This document shows, piece after piece, positions 45,213 to 47,887 of a stretch of DNA of 47,887 nt. The position numbers and the translations under genes are program-made. A model generated the notes under the pieces. The model did not search any database. It worked only from the letters and a program-made list of their open reading frames with translations, and was not told where the DNA came from. Each line of letters opens with the position of its first letter. Within the stretch, counting starts at the first letter, position 1. The DNA is from Cytophagales bacterium (GTDB lineage Bacteria > Bacteroidota > Bacteroidia > Cytophagales > 172606-1), in contig JAUJNL010000044.1 in assembly GCA_030448185.1 (NCBI GenBank), positions 1 through 47,887 on the forward strand, in the 5' to 3' direction.

Positions 45213-47750
45213 TTATCGGATTTGCTGACCAATGGAGAACTGGAATACTTGCCGGCCACCATCTTTTCGTCCCGGAATCGGATCAAAGCCACGTCCTACA
45301 TCAATACCGATCATCCCGAAAGCTGGCATGAATATACGGGCTCCAACCCCAGCGGCCCGGCGGATTTTAAAGGGGTTGAATTCGGAATAATTAGTCCACG
45401 TATTGCCGCCCTCCAGGAAGCCGAGCACAAAGATGTTAGCCGCCTGGCTGGCCGTAATCGGATAACGGAACTCCATTACGTACTTGTTGAAAACAACTCC
45501 TCCGATAGGCTCATCTGTACCTATTATCCGGGGGTTGAGGGAAAAATTGTCGTACCCTCTCAACCCTATAATATCCGTGCTGATAAACCCACCGAATTGA
45601 CCAGTCAGACCAGACCCACCCACCACGAAGCGTTCAAATGGCGTGTAGGTGTCGCCTCCAGTATAGTTGCCCAGAAACCCGAAGTGCACCCGCGTACTGA
45701 GTACCAGTTTACCAACCAGCTTGGTATACCAGTTGGAATCAAACATCCACTTGTGGTATTCCACCAGTTGGTTCTTTCCTTCCCCTTCAGGGCCGATGCC
45801 GAGCAGTTGCCAGGGCGCCCTAGCCGTCACACTCAGCGAAAGGGTAGAACCACGGGTTGGAAATTGCTGGTTATCAATACTGTACCGGGAAAGCGTGGTA
45901 TTATAAGTCAGGTTGTGAGAAATACCTTCCGGAATAATTGAGTAAAAGGAATTGTTGAAATTATTCTTGTTATAGATCAGGTAAGAGATGGAGTTACTCA
46001 GCGAGAAAAAGTCATCGGGCACCTGCAAACGTCTGGATAGGCCCAGCGTAAAGGCGGTATTCTGAAAACTTCCTACTTGCTGACCTGATTCGCGGAGCCA
46101 GCGGAAGTTGTTGCTTACAATCGTATGACTGACGCTAAAGCTCAGGGATTGCGGCTTTTTACCTCCTAACCAGGGTTCCACAAACGTTGCCGAGTAGGTC
46201 TGGTAACTAGGCCCACTGGCCTGAGCCCGCAGGGATAGCTTCTGCCCGTCTCCTTTGGGAATCGGACGCCAGGCCGACCAGTCAAAAATCTTGCGGGTAG
46301 AGAAGTTATTAAAGGTTAGCCCCAGGGTACCCACAAACCCGTAGAAACCGCCCCAGCCACCGGAAAGCTCAATCTGGTCACTGGGCTTTTCTTCTACCTG
46401 CCAGTTAATGTCTACGGTACTCTGGGCCGGATTGGGCTCAATGCCCGGGTTGGTTTTTTCGGGATCAAAATACCCCAGCGCCGCAATTTCCTGCTGGGTA
46501 CGGATGATATCCGAACGGCTGAACTTTTGTCCCGGAATGGTACGCAATTCACGCAGGACCACATGGTCGCTGGTCTGGGTATTGCCGGAGATGGTCACCT
46601 TATTGATAGTAGCCTGCTCCCCTTCGTAAATCCGCATTTCGATGTCCACCGAATCGCCTTCCACGGCTACCTCTACGGGTTCAAGGCGGAAAAACAGGTA
46701 GCCATCATCCATATACAAGGAAGTGACATCGGCGCCAGTAGGATTGAAGCTGGTGCGTTTTTCCAATTCCTCTACATTATACACATCACCCTTTTTCAAT
46801 CCCAATACCTGACTCATTTGCTCATCATTATATTTAAAATTACCCTCCCAGGTGATGTTACGGTAATAATACTTATGACCTTCCTCCAGTTTAATCCCGA
46901 TATTGATGGTTCGGTCATCGTGCCGGTACACCGTATCGCTTAGAATGCGGGCATCGCGGTACCCTTGCGAATTATAAAACTTAATCAGCTTTTGCTTGTC
47001 CTCTTCGTATTTAGAACGGATAAACTTGGACGGTTTGAAAATGTTTACCAGGCTCTTCTGCTTGGTATCCTTCAATTTGCGGCGCAGCTTTTTGTCGGTA
47101 AAAATCTGGTTGCCCTCAATGGCAATCTCATTGATTTTGACTTTACGATTCTTGTCCACATTGATGCGGAGGGCTACATTGTTACCGGCAATAGAAGAAT
47201 CTTTTACCTGAACAATGTTTACGGTGGTGTTGAGGAAACCTTTATCCACAAAGTACTTCTTCACGGCCAGCTGCGTATTTTTGACCAGCGCATCGGTCAC
47301 GATTTTTCCTTTGATCAGCTTGATTTTTTCGGTTACCGCATCAGCTTCCCCCTTACGGATTCCATTGAACCTAAACCGGGAGAGGCGTCCCCGCTCCACC
47401 ACATTGATGTTAAGCCAGATTTTATCCCCTTCAATTTTGGTATAGGTAATGTCTACACTACCCACAATACTGAGTTCCCAGATCTTGCGGATGGCATTTC
47501 CGATTTCTTCCCCCGGAACCCGGATTTTGTCACCCACTTTGAGGCCTGATACACTGATCATGGCGTTTGGCTGTAAGAAAGCGGTGCCAGTAACGGAAAT
47601 ATCGGCAATCTCATATTCTTTAGGATTGCTGTAATCAATATCTGATACCGCAGGAGCTCCACTGGCTCCACTTGGACGGGGCAACGTAAACTGGGCCTGG
47701 GCCAGCAGCGCAGTGCTGAGGAATAAAAAAGAGAATAGTAATTTCTTCAT
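45213..47750 (-). CDS. bamA: Outer-membrane protein assembly factor BamA
   Basis: 845 aa, the central Omp85 insertase of the outer membrane. The signal peptide ends LLAQAQ. Five POTRA-like repeats follow (about residues 45-430), each ending in patterns like VKINEIAIEGNQIFTDKKLRRKLKDT, YYRNITWEGNFKYNDEQMSQVLGLKKGDV and INKVTISGNTQTSDHVVLRELRTIPGQKF. The barrel (about 470-845) has the lid-loop-type conserved GGDTYTPFERFVVGGSGLTG and LRGY motifs, ending FSIGQQIR. One intact frame over 2.5 kb. It starts 13 bp after the uppS stop. The ATG at 47750 gives a standard signal peptide. Confidence 0.96.
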   Translation of the reverse strand: MKKLLFSFLFLSTALLAQAQFTLPRPSGASGAPAVSDIDYSNPKEYEIADISVTGTAFLQPNAMISVSGLKVGDKIRVPGEEIGNAIRKIWELSIVGSVDITYTKIEGDKIWLNINVVERGRLSRFRFNGIRKGEADAVTEKIKLIKGKIVTDALVKNTQLAVKKYFVDKGFLNTTVNIVQVKDSSIAGNNVALRINVDKNRKVKINEIAIEGNQIFTDKKLRRKLKDTKQKSLVNIFKPSKFIRSKYEEDKQKLIKFYNSQGYRDARILSDTVYRHDDRTINIGIKLEEGHKYYYRNITWEGNFKYNDEQMSQVLGLKKGDVYNVEELEKRTSFNPTGADVTSLYMDDGYLFFRLEPVEVAVEGDSVDIEMRIYEGEQATINKVTISGNTQTSDHVVLRELRTIPGQKFSRSDIIRTQQEIAALGYFDPEKTNPGIEPNPAQSTVDINWQVEEKPSDQIELSGGWGGFYGFVGTLGLTFNNFSTRKIFDWSAWRPIPKGDGQKLSLRAQASGPSYQTYSATFVEPWLGGKKPQSLSFSVSHTIVSNNFRWLRESGQQVGSFQNTAFTLGLSRRLQVPDDFFSLSNSISYLIYNKNNFNNSFYSIIPEGISHNLTYNTTLSRYSIDNQQFPTRGSTLSLSVTARAPWQLLGIGPEGEGKNQLVEYHKWMFDSNWYTKLVGKLVLSTRVHFGFLGNYTGGDTYTPFERFVVGGSGLTGQFGGFISTDIIGLRGYDNFSLNPRIIGTDEPIGGVVFNKYVMEFRYPITASQAANIFVLGFLEGGNTWTNYSEFNPFKIRRAAGVGARIFMPAFGMIGIDVGRGFDPIPGRKDGGRQVFQFSIGQQIR

Positions 47751-47763
47751 GAAGGAAGTAAGT

Positions 47764-47887
47764 TCAGGATTTTACTTGCTCACTGATTTTACCAAAACGG
47801 CGTTCGCGTTGCTGGTAGGAGCGGATAGCTTCGTACAGATGTTCCCTACGAAAATCGGGCCATAAAACTTCGGGAATATACAATTCC
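47764..47887 (-). CDS. uppS: Undecaprenyl diphosphate synthase, C-terminal end only
   Basis: The last 40 codons, cut by the window edge: [39 protein letters not shown]. The LWPDF and RxxRRFG pattern near the end is typical of cis-prenyltransferases. It makes the C55 lipid carrier for wall synthesis. Stop TGA at 47764-47766, 13 bp before bamA, as usual in Bacteroidota. Confidence 0.9.
   Translation of the reverse strand, partial: ELYIPEVLWPDFRREHLYEAIRSYQQRERRFGKISEQVKS

Noticed and set aside
46965..47549. 194-aa plus-strand ORF, and a similar one at 44526-45113
   Set aside because: They are shadows of bamA and of ompH copy 1, both intact with signal peptides and family motifs.

Overview
The window looks like chromosomal DNA from a Bacteroidota bacterium, most likely of the order Cytophagales; genus is not resolvable by eye. 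The clues are a TonB receptor with an STN domain followed by a DUF4249 lipoprotein gene, the order uppS-bamA-ompH-ompH, LytS/LytT signalling, a menaquinone-type gene pair, almost no Shine-Dalgarno sequences, and TTG starts. No rRNA, tRNA, CRISPR array, prophage or complete insertion sequence was seen.

Layout. 0.1-9.7 kb (minus strand): an outer-membrane uptake and secreted-protein locus with a TonB receptor, a DUF4249 lipoprotein, a large macroglobulin/plug-like secreted protein and a sulfatase, preceded by a secreted hypothetical protein and a small zinc-ribbon protein. 9.7-15 kb: DUF2459 protein, polysaccharide deacetylase, subclass B3 metallo-beta-lactamase, GNAT acetyltransferase, App1-like phosphatase. 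15-20.8 kb: lipoprotein with a His-rich tail, membrane-anchored cytochrome c, cysE-cysK for cysteine, menI-menF for menaquinone, and a histidine phosphatase. 21-23.3 kb: LytS-type kinase and LytTR regulator. 23.3-31.6 kb: conserved hypothetical, zinc-ribbon coiled-coil protein with NIF3, DinB protein, hemF, PAP2 phosphatase, PP2C phosphatase, an NTF2-like protein, a TraB remnant and SixA. 31.9-43.5 kb: topA, Hsp20, a DUF1571 protein with a LysM, prmC, ribD, a LOG protein, a lytic transglycosylase and uvrA. 43.7-47.9 kb: two OmpH/Skp chaperones, bamA and the 3' end of uppS, i.e. the outer-membrane assembly cluster.

A dominant feature is the number of reading-frame breaks (about 40 by eye). They cluster in some stretches (topA 5' part, middle of uvrA, App1, cysE, menF, PP2C) and are absent from others (bamA, hemF, ribD, prmC, cysK). 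Because they hit single-copy essential genes and often sit in homopolymers, I read most of them as sequence errors. Such genes are listed as one CDS over the whole span, with the breaks described.

The intergenic DNA is rich in short inverted-repeat elements: a 128-bp TIR element with nested hairpins, a ~55-bp-arm inverted repeat between the kinase and its regulator, a 17-copy heptamer array, and several perfect palindromes. These, together with the receptor-DUF4249-macroglobulin-sulfatase locus, are the least ordinary content. I found no clearly new multi-gene defence or biosynthetic system.
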